Source of the DNA: Kosakonia oryzendophytica
GTDB taxonomy: Bacteria; Pseudomonadota; Gammaproteobacteria; Enterobacterales; Enterobacteriaceae
Assembly: GCF_900094925.1 (NCBI RefSeq)
Contig: NZ_FMAY01000012.1
Span: 1 to 64,000, forward strand
Direction of reading: 5' to 3'
Length of the DNA stretch: 64,000 bases
A program made the position numbers and the translations under genes. Below, piece by piece: positions 10,245 to 20,993 of this stretch (positions are counted from its first letter, which is position 1; each line of letters starts with the position of its first letter). The notes beneath the pieces are model-generated. The model did no database searches and was not told the DNA's origin. It worked only from the letters and a program-made list of their open reading frames with translations.

Positions 10245-11322
10245 CCACAAAGGCGCGCAGTTTATCACCGGCATCCAGCCCTTTTGCCACCATGCCGTCG
10301 GCTTCGGTGGTGATATGCCAGCGCAGATCGCCCCGCGCCGTTTCCCCGGCCAGATGCAGGGGCATCATCGGCGTTTTCACTTTCACCAGCATGGGCGGTA
10401 GCACCAGCTGTGTGCTGCTGCCGGTGAGGTTTTTCGCCAGCGTCATGGCGCTGAGCTGGATCGGTTGCAGGAACGGCAGTACCCGGCCATTGATCTCTGC
10501 GCAATCCCCGAGGGCGTAAATATGCGGATCGCTGGTTTGCAGTGCACCGTCTACCACGATGCCACGGCCTGTCGCGATGCCCGCCGAGCGTGCCAGCGCG
10601 GTGTGCGGCGACAGGCCGGTGGCGGCAACGACTACATCGACCTCCAGATAGCGATCGTCATCAAGCTGCGCGCGTACGCCGCCACCGCTCTGTTCAAGGG
10701 ACAATAAGCGGGATTTCAACAGCAGGCGTACGCCCATGGCGGTCAGGCAGTGTTGCAAACGTCCGCTGACTTCCGGCGGCATCAGAGACGGGAGAATGCT
10801 GCTGGCGTTATCCAGCACGGTGACGCTTTTCCCCGCGCGTTGAAAATCCATCGCCAGTTCGCAGCCAATCAGCCCTGCGCCAACGATTAATACGCGCTTT
10901 GCATCGCGCAATGATGTTTCACCGTCGCGGTACTCCTGCTGGCTGTTCAGGGTCAGCATCATGTCGCTACCCGGCAGCGGGGGCACGAATGCCGCCGCCC
11001 CGGTCGCCAGCACCAGCTTGTCGTATTGCCACTGTTTATCCGCGCTTTTCACCACTTGCGCCTGTGCATCAATGGCACTCACGCGAGTTTGCGGGAACAG
11101 ACGTAAATGGTACTGTTCGGCAAACTCCCCCGCCGACTGGCGGGTGAGATCGTCGGCGCGCTGGGCGAGACTGATGACATGGCTAAGATCCGGTTTGTTG
11201 TACTCCTCCATCCCATCGGCGGCAATGAGCGTTAGCGGGACGGCGCTGTCCAGTTTACGGATGTTTTTCACCAGCGTCCGGGCAGCAAAGCCCGAACCGA
11301 TAATGACAATACCTGTGCTCAT
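10189..11322 (-). CDS. norW: NADH:flavorubredoxin reductase NorW
   Basis: The 377-residue FAD protein transfers electrons from NADH to the rubredoxin domain of NorV for nitric oxide reduction. The N-terminal FAD-binding motif is [10 protein letters not shown] (residues 5-14). A second dinucleotide fold has [12 protein letters not shown] near residue 145, and a C-terminal FAD motif is [10 protein letters not shown] near residue 275. The length equals E. coli NorW and the C-terminus ([14 protein letters not shown]) is conserved, so the stop at 10189 is right although it overlaps the end of hypF. The start overlaps the norV stop by 4 bp (ATGA), implying coupled translation. Confidence 0.95.
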   Translation of the reverse strand: MSTGIVIIGSGFAARTLVKNIRKLDSAVPLTLIAADGMEEYNKPDLSHVISLAQRADDLTRQSAGEFAEQYHLRLFPQTRVSAIDAQAQVVKSADKQWQYDKLVLATGAAAFVPPLPGSDMMLTLNSQQEYRDGETSLRDAKRVLIVGAGLIGCELAMDFQRAGKSVTVLDNASSILPSLMPPEVSGRLQHCLTAMGVRLLLKSRLLSLEQSGGGVRAQLDDDRYLEVDVVVAATGLSPHTALARSAGIATGRGIVVDGALQTSDPHIYALGDCAEINGRVLPFLQPIQLSAMTLAKNLTGSSTQLVLPPMLVKVKTPMMPLHLAGETARGDLRWHITTEADGMVAKGLDAGDKLRAFVVSEDRMKEAFALLKALSA

Positions 11323-12770
11323 TTTGCCTCCGATGCCAGTTCGTCAAATACCTCTTTACCTAATGAACATTCCGGGCAGAGGAACGTGTCCGGCACATCG
11401 CGCCACGGCGTACCCGGCGCAACATCCTGTAGCGGTTCGCCTTGTTGCGGATCGTAGATCCACTGACAGACGCTGCACTGCATGCGTGGGCCGAGTTCGG
11501 CAGCCGCTGCGGCGGCGCAAGCACAGGCCTGTTGTGCGCTGGCGGGCGGCGGATTCACGGCTTCCGGCAGCGGCGACAGCGCCCACTGGCGGGCAATATC
11601 GCGACCATGCTGGCGGCACACTTCCAGTGCGTCCAGATCCGGTCGCCATTTTGCTTTCAGGCTGACGGACATTTCAAAACCGGCGTCCTGCAAACGGGTG
11701 GAGAGACGGTCTACCGCACCACCACTCCAGCCGTGGGAGCCAAAGGCGCTGGCGCGTTTATTGCGAAAACGCAGGCCGGTTATTTCTTCCACCAGTCCGG
11801 CAATTTTCGGCATCATCACGTTGTTCATGGTCGAGGTGCCAACCAGCACGCCTTTGGAACGGAAAACGTTGGTCAGAATGTCGTTTTTATCGCTGCGAGC
11901 AACGTTGAAAATTTTCACGGCGACACGCGGATCGACTTCGTTAATTCCCTGGGCAATCGCATCTGCCATCATGCGGGTGTTGTTGGACATGGTGTCGTAG
12001 AAAATCGTAATGCGATCTTCCTGGTAGTCCGCCGCCCATTTCAGATACAGCTCGACAATTTGCGTCGGGTTATCGCGCCACACCACGCCATGCGAGGTGG
12101 CGATCATGTCCACCGGCAGGTTGAAACCGAGGATTTCAGTAATTTTCGGCGTTACCAGACGGCTGAATGGCGTGAGGATATTGGCGTAGTAACGCTGGCA
12201 TTGTTCAAACAGTTCTGTTTGATCCACTTCATCGTTGAACAGACGTTCGTCGCAGTAATGCTGACCAAACGCGTCATTACTGAACAGTACTGCGTCGCCA
12301 GTCATGTAGGTCATCATGCTGTCTGGCCAGTGCAGCATGGGCGTTTCAACGAAGATAAGCTGTTTGCCGTTACCGATATCCAGCGAGTCGCCCGTTTTCA
12401 CCACATTGAAATTCCACTCCGGGTGGTGGTGGTGGCCGTTAATGGAGTCGATGGCGTTGCCAGTGCAGTAAATCGGTGTATCCGGGATGTAGGACATCAG
12501 TTCTGTCAGCGCACCCGCATGATCTTCTTCCGCGTGGTTAATGACGATGTAATCGATCTTCTGCAGATCGATTTCACTGCGCAGGTTCTGCACAAACTCC
12601 CGGCTGAACTTATGATCGACGGTATCAATCAGTACGTTTTTGCCTTCGCGGATGAGATAACTGTTGTAGCTGCTGCCGCGCAGTGTTTTGTATTCCGTAC
12701 CGTGAAAATCGCGCACTTCCCAGTCACGTTGCCCGACCCAGTGAATGTTGTTCTTTACATGAATAGCCAT
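11319..12770 (-). CDS. norV: Anaerobic nitric oxide reductase flavorubredoxin NorV
   Basis: The 483-residue protein reduces NO to N2O under anaerobic conditions. It has an N-terminal metallo-beta-lactamase-like domain holding the di-iron site (HAEEDHAG near residue 79). A flavodoxin domain follows ([13 protein letters not shown] near 255). The C-terminal rubredoxin domain has the ligand pairs CSVC (near 428) and CPEC (near 471). The alanine-rich linker before the rubredoxin domain (about 405-420) is variable. The gene is transcribed with norW from a sigma-54 promoter and lies divergent to its activator gene norR. Confidence 0.96.
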   Translation of the reverse strand: MAIHVKNNIHWVGQRDWEVRDFHGTEYKTLRGSSYNSYLIREGKNVLIDTVDHKFSREFVQNLRSEIDLQKIDYIVINHAEEDHAGALTELMSYIPDTPIYCTGNAIDSINGHHHHPEWNFNVVKTGDSLDIGNGKQLIFVETPMLHWPDSMMTYMTGDAVLFSNDAFGQHYCDERLFNDEVDQTELFEQCQRYYANILTPFSRLVTPKITEILGFNLPVDMIATSHGVVWRDNPTQIVELYLKWAADYQEDRITIFYDTMSNNTRMMADAIAQGINEVDPRVAVKIFNVARSDKNDILTNVFRSKGVLVGTSTMNNVMMPKIAGLVEEITGLRFRNKRASAFGSHGWSGGAVDRLSTRLQDAGFEMSVSLKAKWRPDLDALEVCRQHGRDIARQWALSPLPEAVNPPPASAQQACACAAAAAAELGPRMQCSVCQWIYDPQQGEPLQDVAPGTPWRDVPDTFLCPECSLGKEVFDELASEAK

Positions 12771-12815
12771 ATCAAATGTCCTGTACTGTTTTCTTGAAAG
12801 CGATGCAGGACATAT

Positions 12816-12831
12816 ATCAATTAGCGTGCCA
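12816..12831 (-). promoter_or_regulatory. Sigma-54 promoter of norVW
   Basis: Read on the minus strand, TGGCAC (12831-12826), a 5-bp gap and TTGAT (12820-12816) give a clear -24/-12 promoter about 46 bp upstream of the norV start. The three GT-N7-AC NorR sites lie 54-125 bp further upstream, which is the arrangement expected for an enhancer-dependent promoter. Confidence 0.85.
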
Positions 12832-12884
12832 CTTTTTATTTCATTGATTTTTATATTTTTTATTTTTTTTGCTAAAAAATGATG

Positions 12885-12940
12885 GTCATAATGACTATGA
12901 TAAAAATGGTCAATATGACACTATGCATTGTCAAAAAGAC
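12885..12940. promoter_or_regulatory. Three NorR enhancer sites (GT-N7-AC)
   Basis: GTCATAATGAC (12885-12895), GTCAATATGAC (12909-12919) and GTCAAAAAGAC (12930-12940) all fit the GT-(N7)-AC core. They start 24 and 21 bp apart. Three such sites are known to be required for NorR oligomer assembly in E. coli. The last ends 12 bp before the norR start, so bound NorR could also limit its own expression. Confidence 0.88.
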
Positions 12941-12952
12941 AGTGAGGTTAGC

Positions 12953-14467
12953 ATGAGTTTTTCACTGAATGTACTGGCGGGGATCGCCATTGAGCTGCAA
13001 AGCGGTATTGGTCACGCGGATCGTTTCCAGCGGCTAATCACCACCCTGCGGCAGGTGCTGGAGTGTGATGCGTCAGCATTGTTGCGTTACCAGGCGCGAC
13101 AGTTTATCCCGCTTGCTATTGACGGGCTGGCGCAGGATGTACTGGGGCGGCGTTTTACGCTGGAAGGGCATCCGCGGCTGGAGGCCATTGCCCGCGCCGG
13201 AGACGTGGTGCGATTCCCGGCGGACAGTGATTTGCCTGATCCTTACGATGGGCTGATCCCCGGTCAGGAGAGTCTGAAGGTACATGCCTGCGTGGGCCTG
13301 CCGTTATTTGCCGGGCAGAACCTGATTGGTGCGCTGACGCTGGATGGTATGGCACCGGATCAGTTCGACACGTTCAGTGATGAAGAGTTGCGGCTGATTG
13401 CGGCGCTGGCGGCCGGGGCGCTGAACAATGCGCTGTTGATTGAGCAACTGGAGAGCCAGAATATGCTGCCGGGCGCGCCAGCCACTTTCGAGCAGGCGGC
13501 TAACAGCGAGATGATCGGGCTGTCGGCGGGGATCATGCAGTTAAAAAAAGAGATCGATATCGTGGCGGCCTCCGATCTTAATGTACTGATCAGCGGTGAA
13601 ACCGGCACCGGTAAAGAGCTGGTGGCGAAAGCCATTCACGAAGGCTCGCCGCGTGCCGCCAGTCCGTTGATCTATCTGAACTGTGCTGCCTTGCCGGAAA
13701 GCGTGGCGGAAAGTGAGCTGTTTGGGCATGTGAAAGGGGCGTTTACCGGGGCTATCAGCAACCGTAGCGGTAAATTTGAGATGGCGGACAACGGTACGCT
13801 GTTTCTTGATGAGATTGGCGAGCTGTCGTTGTCGTTGCAGGCCAAACTGCTGCGTGTGTTGCAGTATGGCGATATTCAGCGGGTTGGCGACGATCGCAGT
13901 TTGCGCGTGGATGTGCGGGTACTGGCGGCGACTAACCGCGATCTGCGGGAAGAGGTGCTGGCCGGGCGTTTCCGCGCCGATCTGTTCCATCGGCTGAGCG
14001 TTTTTCCGCTCTCTGTGCCGCCGTTGCGCGAGCGCGGTGAGGATGTGGTCCTGCTGGCGGGGTATTTTTGCGAGCAGTGCCGCCTGCGGCTTGGGCTCGG
14101 GCGCGTGGTGCTAAGCCCTGGCGCACGGCATCATTTGTTGAGCTATCGCTGGCCGGGGAATGTGCGCGAACTGGAACATGCGATTCACCGGGCGATTGTG
14201 CTGGCGCGCGGGACACAAAACCAGGCGGAAGTGGTGCTGGAAGCCCGTCATTTCGCGCTCAGTGATGAGCCTGTACAGCCGGAACCTCTGCCGGAGTCAT
14301 TGCCGGTCGGGCAGAATTTGCGTGATGCGACCGATGATTTCCAGCGTGCATTGATCGCCCGCACGCTCGAGGAGCATGGCGGCAACTGGGCAGCCAGCGC
14401 GCGTGGGCTGGAGATGGACGTCGCCAACCTGCACCGGCTGGCGAAACGCCTGGGTCTGAAAAATTAG
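12953..14467 (+). CDS. norR: NO-responsive sigma-54 activator NorR
   Basis: The 504-residue enhancer-binding protein activates norVW when its N-terminal GAF domain binds nitric oxide through a mononuclear iron. Domains in order are GAF (about 20-165), AAA+ with Walker A GETGTGKE near 215 and the sigma-54 contact loop GAFTGA near 265, and a C-terminal Fis-like helix-turn-helix ([20 protein letters not shown]). The start at 12953 ([10 protein letters not shown]) follows GAGG and matches E. coli. A longer frame from 12869 would translate through the NorR operator sites and is unlikely. The stop overlaps the convergent gutQ stop by 3 bp, leaving no room for a terminator. Confidence 0.95.
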   Translation: MSFSLNVLAGIAIELQSGIGHADRFQRLITTLRQVLECDASALLRYQARQFIPLAIDGLAQDVLGRRFTLEGHPRLEAIARAGDVVRFPADSDLPDPYDGLIPGQESLKVHACVGLPLFAGQNLIGALTLDGMAPDQFDTFSDEELRLIAALAAGALNNALLIEQLESQNMLPGAPATFEQAANSEMIGLSAGIMQLKKEIDIVAASDLNVLISGETGTGKELVAKAIHEGSPRAASPLIYLNCAALPESVAESELFGHVKGAFTGAISNRSGKFEMADNGTLFLDEIGELSLSLQAKLLRVLQYGDIQRVGDDRSLRVDVRVLAATNRDLREEVLAGRFRADLFHRLSVFPLSVPPLRERGEDVVLLAGYFCEQCRLRLGLGRVVLSPGARHHLLSYRWPGNVRELEHAIHRAIVLARGTQNQAEVVLEARHFALSDEPVQPEPLPESLPVGQNLRDATDDFQRALIARTLEEHGGNWAASARGLEMDVANLHRLAKRLGLKN

Positions 14468-15429
14468 AGAATGCCGGCCTGGTAGAAGTCCTGCAAGTTG
14501 ATAGCTCCCACCAGCACACCGGTATCATCCACCACCGGCGCGGCGGCGATTTTGCGCTGCATCAGGCGCTCTTTGGCATCAACTGCCCGGCTGTCTGCGG
14601 TAAGCGTAATACCGCCGTGGGTCATCGCTTTGCTGACCCCGGTGCTCAGCGCGCCACCCGCCACCAGCCAGCGACGTAGATCGCCGTCGGTAAAGACCCC
14701 CTGCACCCGGCGTTGTGCATCGCATACCGCAACCAGGCCTAAACCGGTGCGGCTCAGTTCCAGCATTGCCTCCATCACGCTGGTGGTAATCTGTACGTGC
14801 GGCACCTGTTCATCTTTGCGCATTAAATGATGCACTTTGTTCAGCAGGCGGGCGCCAAGCGCGCCAGCGGGATGCGAACGGGCAAAGTCTTCTTCATCAA
14901 AACCTCGCGCCTGCATGACCGCCATCGCCAGTGCGTCCCCCATCATCAGGGTGGTGACGGTGCTGGAGGTAGGGGCCAGGTGCATCGGGCAGGCTTCGCG
15001 CTCAACGGAAATATCCAGCACGGCATCGGCGGCCAGCGCCAGCGGCGAGCGGGGTTTGCCGGTCATTGCCAGCAGCGCGACGGATTTTTCTTCCAGACGT
15101 GGCAGGATCAGCTCCAGCTCTTTTGCCGAGCCGGAATAGGAGATGAACAGCATAATGTCACGGCTTTCAACCATGCCGAGATCACCGTGCAGCGCTTCTG
15201 CCGGGTGCACGAAAAAAGCAGGCGTGCCGGTGCTGGCAAGCGTGGCGGCAATTTTTTTACCAATGTGCCCGGACTTGCCGATGCCGGAAACGATCACTTT
15301 GCCGTTGCAGTTCAGCACCGTTTCCGCAGCGCGGACAAAATCCTCGCCCAGCCTTTCTGGCAGTCGACTGGCTTCCTGCAACTCCAGCAGCAGGGTTTGA
15401 CGACCCGCGTTAATCAATGACTCACTCAT
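14464..15429 (-). CDS. gutQ: Arabinose-5-phosphate isomerase GutQ
   Basis: The 321-residue SIS-domain isomerase converts ribulose 5-phosphate to arabinose 5-phosphate, a KDO precursor. It is a paralogue of KdsD carried in the sorbitol operon. The SIS domain covers about residues 30-165 ([20 protein letters not shown]). Two CBS domains follow (about 200-260 and 268-320). The start at 15429 (MSESLINAG) overlaps the end of srlR by 8 bp, so translation is probably coupled. It is the last gene of the srl operon, and its stop overlaps that of convergent norR. Confidence 0.94.
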   Translation of the reverse strand: MSESLINAGRQTLLLELQEASRLPERLGEDFVRAAETVLNCNGKVIVSGIGKSGHIGKKIAATLASTGTPAFFVHPAEALHGDLGMVESRDIMLFISYSGSAKELELILPRLEEKSVALLAMTGKPRSPLALAADAVLDISVEREACPMHLAPTSSTVTTLMMGDALAMAVMQARGFDEEDFARSHPAGALGARLLNKVHHLMRKDEQVPHVQITTSVMEAMLELSRTGLGLVAVCDAQRRVQGVFTDGDLRRWLVAGGALSTGVSKAMTHGGITLTADSRAVDAKERLMQRKIAAAPVVDDTGVLVGAINLQDFYQAGIL

Positions 15430-16195
15430 GCTGTTCTCCGGCAATGATCACTTCGACCCCTTTCTCTTCCAGTGCGGCGCGGACGTCTGCCGGGATCCCG
15501 GCGTCGGTGATCAGTTTATCGACGCTCTCCAGGCTACAGACAACGTTGGGGCTTTTGCGGCCGAATTTAGAGGAGTCCGCCATCAGGATCACCTCGCGGG
15601 CAGCGTTGCACATGGCTTTGCTGACGGTGAAGACCTCATTGAAGGTGGTGACGCCGGCATTCAAATCAATACCGTCCGTGCCCATAAACAGTTTGTCGAA
15701 ACTGAAATGCTCAAAGGCGTTTTCCGCCAGTTGACCGTGGAATGAGGCGGATTTTTTGCGGAAGGTACCGCCAGGCATGAGGATGGTTTGTTCGTTATCC
15801 AGCTCTGACAGCGCGTTTACAATGTGCAGGCTGTTGGTCATGACGGTGATGTTGTTGAAGTGGCTGAGCAGCGGCACCATTTGCAGCACGGTACTGCCCG
15901 CGTCAAGAATGATGGAATCGCCATCGTGGATGTAGGTGACGGCCGTTTCGGCAATCAGCCCCTTCTGTACGGTGTTGATCAGCGTTTTGTGATCGATAGG
16001 GGGATCGGCTTCGTCTTTATTAAGCACCACACCGCCATAGGTGCGGATCACGGCACCGGAATGCTCCAGCGCAACTAAATCCTTACGAATGGTCGTCCCT
16101 GTGGTGTCGAAGTGGTATGCCAGCTCTTCAACAGAACACTTTCCCTGCTTTTGCAGATGCTCAAGAATAGCCGCCTGACGCTGACGTGGTTTCAT
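15422..16195 (-). CDS. srlR: DeoR-family glucitol repressor SrlR
   Basis: The 257-residue regulator represses the sorbitol operon until sorbitol enters. The DeoR-type winged helix is at the N-terminus ([35 protein letters not shown] region, residues 6-40). A phosphosugar-sensing domain follows, with [11 protein letters not shown] near 95 and MADSSKFG near 210. The length equals E. coli SrlR. It lies downstream of gutM on the same strand, separated by 70 bp that carry an inverted repeat. Confidence 0.95.
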   Translation of the reverse strand: MKPRQRQAAILEHLQKQGKCSVEELAYHFDTTGTTIRKDLVALEHSGAVIRTYGGVVLNKDEADPPIDHKTLINTVQKGLIAETAVTYIHDGDSIILDAGSTVLQMVPLLSHFNNITVMTNSLHIVNALSELDNEQTILMPGGTFRKKSASFHGQLAENAFEHFSFDKLFMGTDGIDLNAGVTTFNEVFTVSKAMCNAAREVILMADSSKFGRKSPNVVCSLESVDKLITDAGIPADVRAALEEKGVEVIIAGEQHE

Positions 16196-16220
16196 TGGCG
16201 CTGATTTCCTGCGTTACGTT

Positions 16221-16270
16221 GCGAAATGATAATTTCGCAAGCTAATAGCGTTCACAACGAAATTATCAAT
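16221..16270. promoter_or_regulatory. Inverted repeats between gutM and srlR
   Basis: GCGAAAT-GATA-ATTTCGC (16221-16238) is a 7-bp perfect inverted repeat. The block TGATAATTTCG recurs in inverse orientation as CGAAATTATCA at 16258-16268. Such paired sites could be an SrlR operator for an internal promoter, or an mRNA processing hairpin. Neither is proven. Confidence 0.4.
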
Positions 16271-16622
16271 GTTTCATTTTAAGCGCTAATAATAGAGCAT
16301 TCTGACAGCCAGGATCATGGGGAAAGATCACATCAGGCTCTAATTCCTCGCGTTTTAAGCCAATTAAACGGTCGATTTTCGCCGGACGCGCGAATACGGT
16401 GATGCCGCGCATCAACAGTGTGTCGCTGACGCGGTCCTGTTTATCAAAGGCCACGGCCAGTACCACACGGGGTTTAAAGCGCCCGCCCGAACGGCCAACG
16501 CCGACCCGCCCGCGCTGGCACAGTGCGTCGAACGCGTGATTGAACTGACGAATTTGCCAGCCGCCAAGGGCAAGCTGGCTTAACCAGGCAATAACGGCCA
16601 GGGTGATCAGGGCTGAAACCAT
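16266..16622 (-). CDS. srlM: Glucitol operon activator GutM
   Basis: The 118-residue protein corresponds to GutM (SrlM), described as an activator of the E. coli sorbitol operon. It begins with a hydrophobic segment (VSALITLAVIAWLSQLALG, residues 2-20) that could anchor it in the membrane. A conserved basic region follows (RGRVGVGRSGGRFKPR), so the exact mode of action is not obvious from sequence. Two adjacent ATG codons are possible. I prefer 16622, which is six bases from AAGGAG and gives the E. coli-like start MVSALIT; 16625 is only three bases from it. It is separated from srlD by a REP hairpin. Confidence 0.9.
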   Translation of the reverse strand: MVSALITLAVIAWLSQLALGGWQIRQFNHAFDALCQRGRVGVGRSGGRFKPRVVLAVAFDKQDRVSDTLLMRGITVFARPAKIDRLIGLKREELEPDVIFPHDPGCQNALLLALKMKH

Positions 16623-16661
16623 CATGTTCTCCTTTATATCGGTGCCAGAGGGCGGTTAATG

Positions 16662-16693
16662 CCTTATCCGGCCTGTAATCAGGCCGGATAAGG
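16662..16693. repeat. REP-type palindrome inside the srl operon
   Basis: CCTTATCCGGCCTG (16662-16675) and CAGGCCGGATAAGG (16680-16693) form a perfect 14-bp stem with a TAAT loop. The sequence is the conserved half of enterobacterial REP elements (GCCTTATCCGGCCT). It separates srlD from gutM and may stabilise the upstream srlAEBD message. Confidence 0.85.
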
Positions 16694-16700
16694 GTAATCA

Positions 16701-17480
16701 TCAGAACATCACCTGCCCGCCGGTAACGTTAATCGATTGGCCGGTGCAGTAAGAGGCTTTGGCGCTGGCGTAAAACATCAGCACATTCAGCACATCCTGA
16801 TAGTCGCAACCGCGTTTCAACGGCACTTTATCCACATAGAACTGCTCCACCTCCTCGGCAGGAATGCCGAGTTTGCTGGCGTACTGTGGAATAAGTGACT
16901 GGAACATAGGAGATTTCAACAGGTTGCCCAGCATCAGCGCGTGCACAGTAATCCCGTACTCTGCCAGATCCAGCGCCAGTGATTGCGTTAGCCCGACGCC
17001 GCCGAATTTTGCCGCGCTATAGCCAGAGTTGTGTTTGCTGCCCACTTTGCCAGATTTTGAGTTGATCTGGATAATGCGGCCCTGGATGCCATCGCGGATC
17101 ATCAGTCTGGCGAACTCGCGGGCGCACAGGAAGTAGCCCACCAGATTCACCTGTAATGAACGGTCGAAATCGCCCAGCGAGAAGTCGCTGATAAATGCCG
17201 CCTTGGCGATACCGGCACTGTAGACCAGCAGATCCACACGACCAAAGATCTCATCCACACCGCGTGCCAGCGCCAGTACGCTCTGTTCGCTGGTGGCGTC
17301 GGCGCCAAATCCGTAGGCCATGCCTTCACCAAACTCGCTGTTGATCTCCTGGGCGACATTGGCCGCTTTATCACTCTGAATATCCACGACCGCGACGCGG
17401 TACCCTTCTGCGGCAAGCCCACGGCAGAGGAACGCCCCAAGGGTTTGTCCCCCGCCAATGACAACGGCAACCTGTTTCAT
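16701..17480 (-). CDS. srlD: Sorbitol-6-phosphate 2-dehydrogenase SrlD
   Basis: The 259-residue cytoplasmic short-chain dehydrogenase oxidises glucitol 6-phosphate to fructose 6-phosphate with NAD+. The cofactor motif is GGGQTLGAFLCRGL (residues 8-21). The catalytic set is Ser (INSKSGKV region near 142) with YSAAK (near 155). The start at 17480 (MKQVAVVIGG) follows AAGGAG and gives exactly the E. coli length. A further 14 in-frame residues upstream overlap srlB and are not conserved. It follows srlB by 17 bp. Confidence 0.95.
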   Translation of the reverse strand: MKQVAVVIGGGQTLGAFLCRGLAAEGYRVAVVDIQSDKAANVAQEINSEFGEGMAYGFGADATSEQSVLALARGVDEIFGRVDLLVYSAGIAKAAFISDFSLGDFDRSLQVNLVGYFLCAREFARLMIRDGIQGRIIQINSKSGKVGSKHNSGYSAAKFGGVGLTQSLALDLAEYGITVHALMLGNLLKSPMFQSLIPQYASKLGIPAEEVEQFYVDKVPLKRGCDYQDVLNVLMFYASAKASYCTGQSINVTGGQVMF

Positions 17481-17497
17481 ATAGTTCTCCTTACGAC

Positions 17498-17860
17498 TTA
17501 AGCGACAAATTTCAAAATGCAACCGGGGGCGATATCGTGCGGCGTTACGCCATCAACATGCACCGTTCCGGGGTATTCGGCCTGCGTCTGTCCATCGAAA
17601 CGCAGGGTGATATGGCCCAGCTCACGCAGATTCTGCTCCGCCACATCGCCAACCGCCGTGACCGGATAATGCTGCTCGCCCAGCATGAATTCCGCGCCCG
17701 GACGCAGCACGCCAGACAACTCGCCGTGGTTGTGAATAAAGCAGAACTCCGCCACATCCGCAGGCGCACCTTCACGAAAGGTAATCAGCATGTTGTCGCT
17801 GAGCGCGTCGGCTGCGCAGTCGCCGATATGGGTAATGGTGGTCTGGTAAATCACCTTCAT
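17498..17860 (-). CDS. srlB: Glucitol PTS EIIA component SrlB
   Basis: The 120-residue soluble EIIA of the glucitol system passes phosphate from HPr to the EIIB domain of SrlE. The phosphorylated histidine is expected in CFIHNHGELSG (residues 37-47). E. coli SrlB is 123 residues and the C-terminus here is slightly shorter. The start at 17860 (MKVIYQTTI) follows GAGGTG. The 15 extra in-frame residues upstream are unconserved and overlap srlE. Confidence 0.94.
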   Translation of the reverse strand: MKVIYQTTITHIGDCAADALSDNMLITFREGAPADVAEFCFIHNHGELSGVLRPGAEFMLGEQHYPVTAVGDVAEQNLRELGHITLRFDGQTQAEYPGTVHVDGVTPHDIAPGCILKFVA

Positions 17861-17870
17861 GGCACACCTC

Positions 17871-19524
<1,654 letters not shown>

Positions 19525-19678
19525 ATATTGCGAGGAGGGACGGTTTTAAATGAATGCGCAATAGCAGGATGAAAAGTGAAGTGCGATCGTGCGCGCAGGC
19601 GTTATGGCGCTTCCTTGTCGGTGGTCAGATGCTTTACCATACTTGCTCCTGGCTGAATTCGTTTAAAATGGATGTCCC

Positions 19679-20764
19679 ATGTTGAAGCGTTGTTACGCAG
19701 CGTTGCTGCCTGCGTTTGTCGTGCTCTGTGCCTGTAGCAGTAAACCCCCCCTTGCCGAAACCCCACAGACTGCATCGCCGCCTGCGCCGTCCGGCGGGTT
19801 TTTGCTGGCACCGCAGCACAATGTTGTGATGACCGGGGGCGATTTTGCCAATAACCCGGCGGCAGAGCGGTTTATTGATCAGATGGTGAGCAAGCACGGT
19901 TTTGACCGCCAGCAACTGCATGAAATTATCTCGCAGGCAAAACGCCTGGATTACGTCTTGCGCCTGATGGACAAGCAAGCGCCGACCACCGCTGGGCCGA
20001 GCGGGCCAAATGGTGCCTGGCTGCGTTATCGCAAGCAGTTTATTACCCCGGATAACGTGCAAAACGGCGTGGCGTTCTGGAATCAATATGAAGATGCGCT
20101 GAACCGCGCATGGATGGTGTACGGCGTTCCGCCGGAGGTCATTGTCGGCATTATTGGCGTGGAAACGCGCTGGGGCAGGGTAATGGGTAAAACCCGTATT
20201 CTCGATGGTCTGGCGACACTGGCTTTTGACTATCCGCGCCGTGCGGATTACTTTGCCGGCGAGCTGGAAACGTTCTTGTTGATGGCGCGTGACGAAAGCG
20301 ATGACCCGCTTGAGTTGAAAGGCTCTTTTGCCGGCGCAATGGGCTACGGCCAGTTTATGCCATCCTCCTACAAGCAGTTTGCCGTGGATTTTAATGGTGA
20401 CGGGCACATTAACTTGTGGGATCCGGTGGATGCCATTGGCAGCGTGGCCAACTACTTCAAACAGCATGGCTGGGTGAAAGGCGATCTGGTCGCCGTTCCG
20501 GCTAACGGTCAGGCTCCGGGGCTGGAAAACGGCTTTAAAACCAACTACAGCATCGGGCAACTGGCATCTGCCGGGTTAACACCGCAGCAGCCGCTGGGCA
20601 CACATCAGCAGGCCAGCTTGCTGCGCCTGGATGTGGGTACTGGTTATGAGTACTGGTACGGTTTACCCAACTTCTACACCATCACCCGTTACAACCACAG
20701 CACCCACTACGCAATGGCAGTCTGGCAGCTCGGCCAGGCGGTTGCGCTGGCACGGGTTCGCTAA
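19679..20764 (+). CDS. mltB: Membrane-bound lytic murein transglycosylase B (MltB)
   Basis: The 361-residue outer-membrane lipoprotein cleaves peptidoglycan glycan strands with formation of 1,6-anhydro-muramyl ends. The N-terminus is a lipoprotein signal peptide with lipobox VLCACSS (acylated Cys near residue 19). The GH103 catalytic Glu is in GVETRWGRVMGK near residue 162, and the motif GAMGYGQFMPSSY follows near 220. The length equals E. coli MltB. It is divergent from srlA. A hairpin follows at 20772-20789, before the zinc transporter operon that replaces pncC as the immediate neighbour. Confidence 0.96.
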   Translation: MLKRCYAALLPAFVVLCACSSKPPLAETPQTASPPAPSGGFLLAPQHNVVMTGGDFANNPAAERFIDQMVSKHGFDRQQLHEIISQAKRLDYVLRLMDKQAPTTAGPSGPNGAWLRYRKQFITPDNVQNGVAFWNQYEDALNRAWMVYGVPPEVIVGIIGVETRWGRVMGKTRILDGLATLAFDYPRRADYFAGELETFLLMARDESDDPLELKGSFAGAMGYGQFMPSSYKQFAVDFNGDGHINLWDPVDAIGSVANYFKQHGWVKGDLVAVPANGQAPGLENGFKTNYSIGQLASAGLTPQQPLGTHQQASLLRLDVGTGYEYWYGLPNFYTITRYNHSTHYAMAVWQLGQAVALARVR

Positions 20765-20771
20765 TTCAGCG

Positions 20772-20789
20772 CCCCTCCTGTGGGAGGGG
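20772..20789 (+). terminator. Hairpin downstream of mltB
   Basis: CCCCTCC (20772-20778) pairs with GGAGGGG (20783-20789) around a TGTG loop, eight bases after the mltB stop. No T-run follows, so termination may be weak or Rho-assisted. Confidence 0.6.
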
Positions 20790-20853
20790 ACTGAAACATT
20801 TCGACGCATTCCCGTTTCGCCTACCCGTTTACTTCATTATCACTTCCGATTAT

Positions 20854-20868
20854 TGTTACGTTATAACA
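20854..20868. promoter_or_regulatory. Zur box upstream of the zinc ABC operon
   Basis: TGTTACGTTATAACA matches the enterobacterial Zur core TGTTATANTATAACA at 12 of 14 defined positions. It ends 14 bp before the start of the 36-codon ORF, overlapping the expected promoter/leader. Repression by Zn-Zur and derepression in zinc starvation are inferred. Confidence 0.8.
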
Positions 20869-20882
20869 TATGAGGTGAGTGA

Positions 20883-20993
20883 ATGATTCCCGTAACCCTG
20901 TTTTCCCTTTCCGCCACGACGCGGCTACTGCTGGCGGCGGTGTTATTGCTGGTGCTCTGGCTGCTGACTTGTTGGGCGGTGGCGCTGCCATGA
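20883..20993 (+). CDS. 36-residue hydrophobic peptide leading the zinc transporter operon
   Basis: A short ORF starts at ATG 20883 with GAGGTG five bases upstream and ends at TGA 20991-20993. It encodes 36 residues with one membrane-spanning segment (LLLAAVLLLVLWLLTCWAV, about residues 15-33). Its stop overlaps the start of the ABC ATPase gene in an ATGA junction, so translation of the ATPase is probably coupled to it. I recognise no family. It may be a small membrane subunit or regulator of the transporter, or merely a translational leader. The strong ribosome-binding site, the junction and the Zur box just before it make it more likely real than chance. Confidence 0.6.
   Translation: MIPVTLFSLSATTRLLLAAVLLLVLWLLTCWAVALP

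Noticed and set aside
11442-12797. 451-codon plus-strand frame antisense to norV
   Set aside because: norV is fully conserved on the other strand. The frame is a shadow caused by GC-rich codon use, with no ribosome-binding site.
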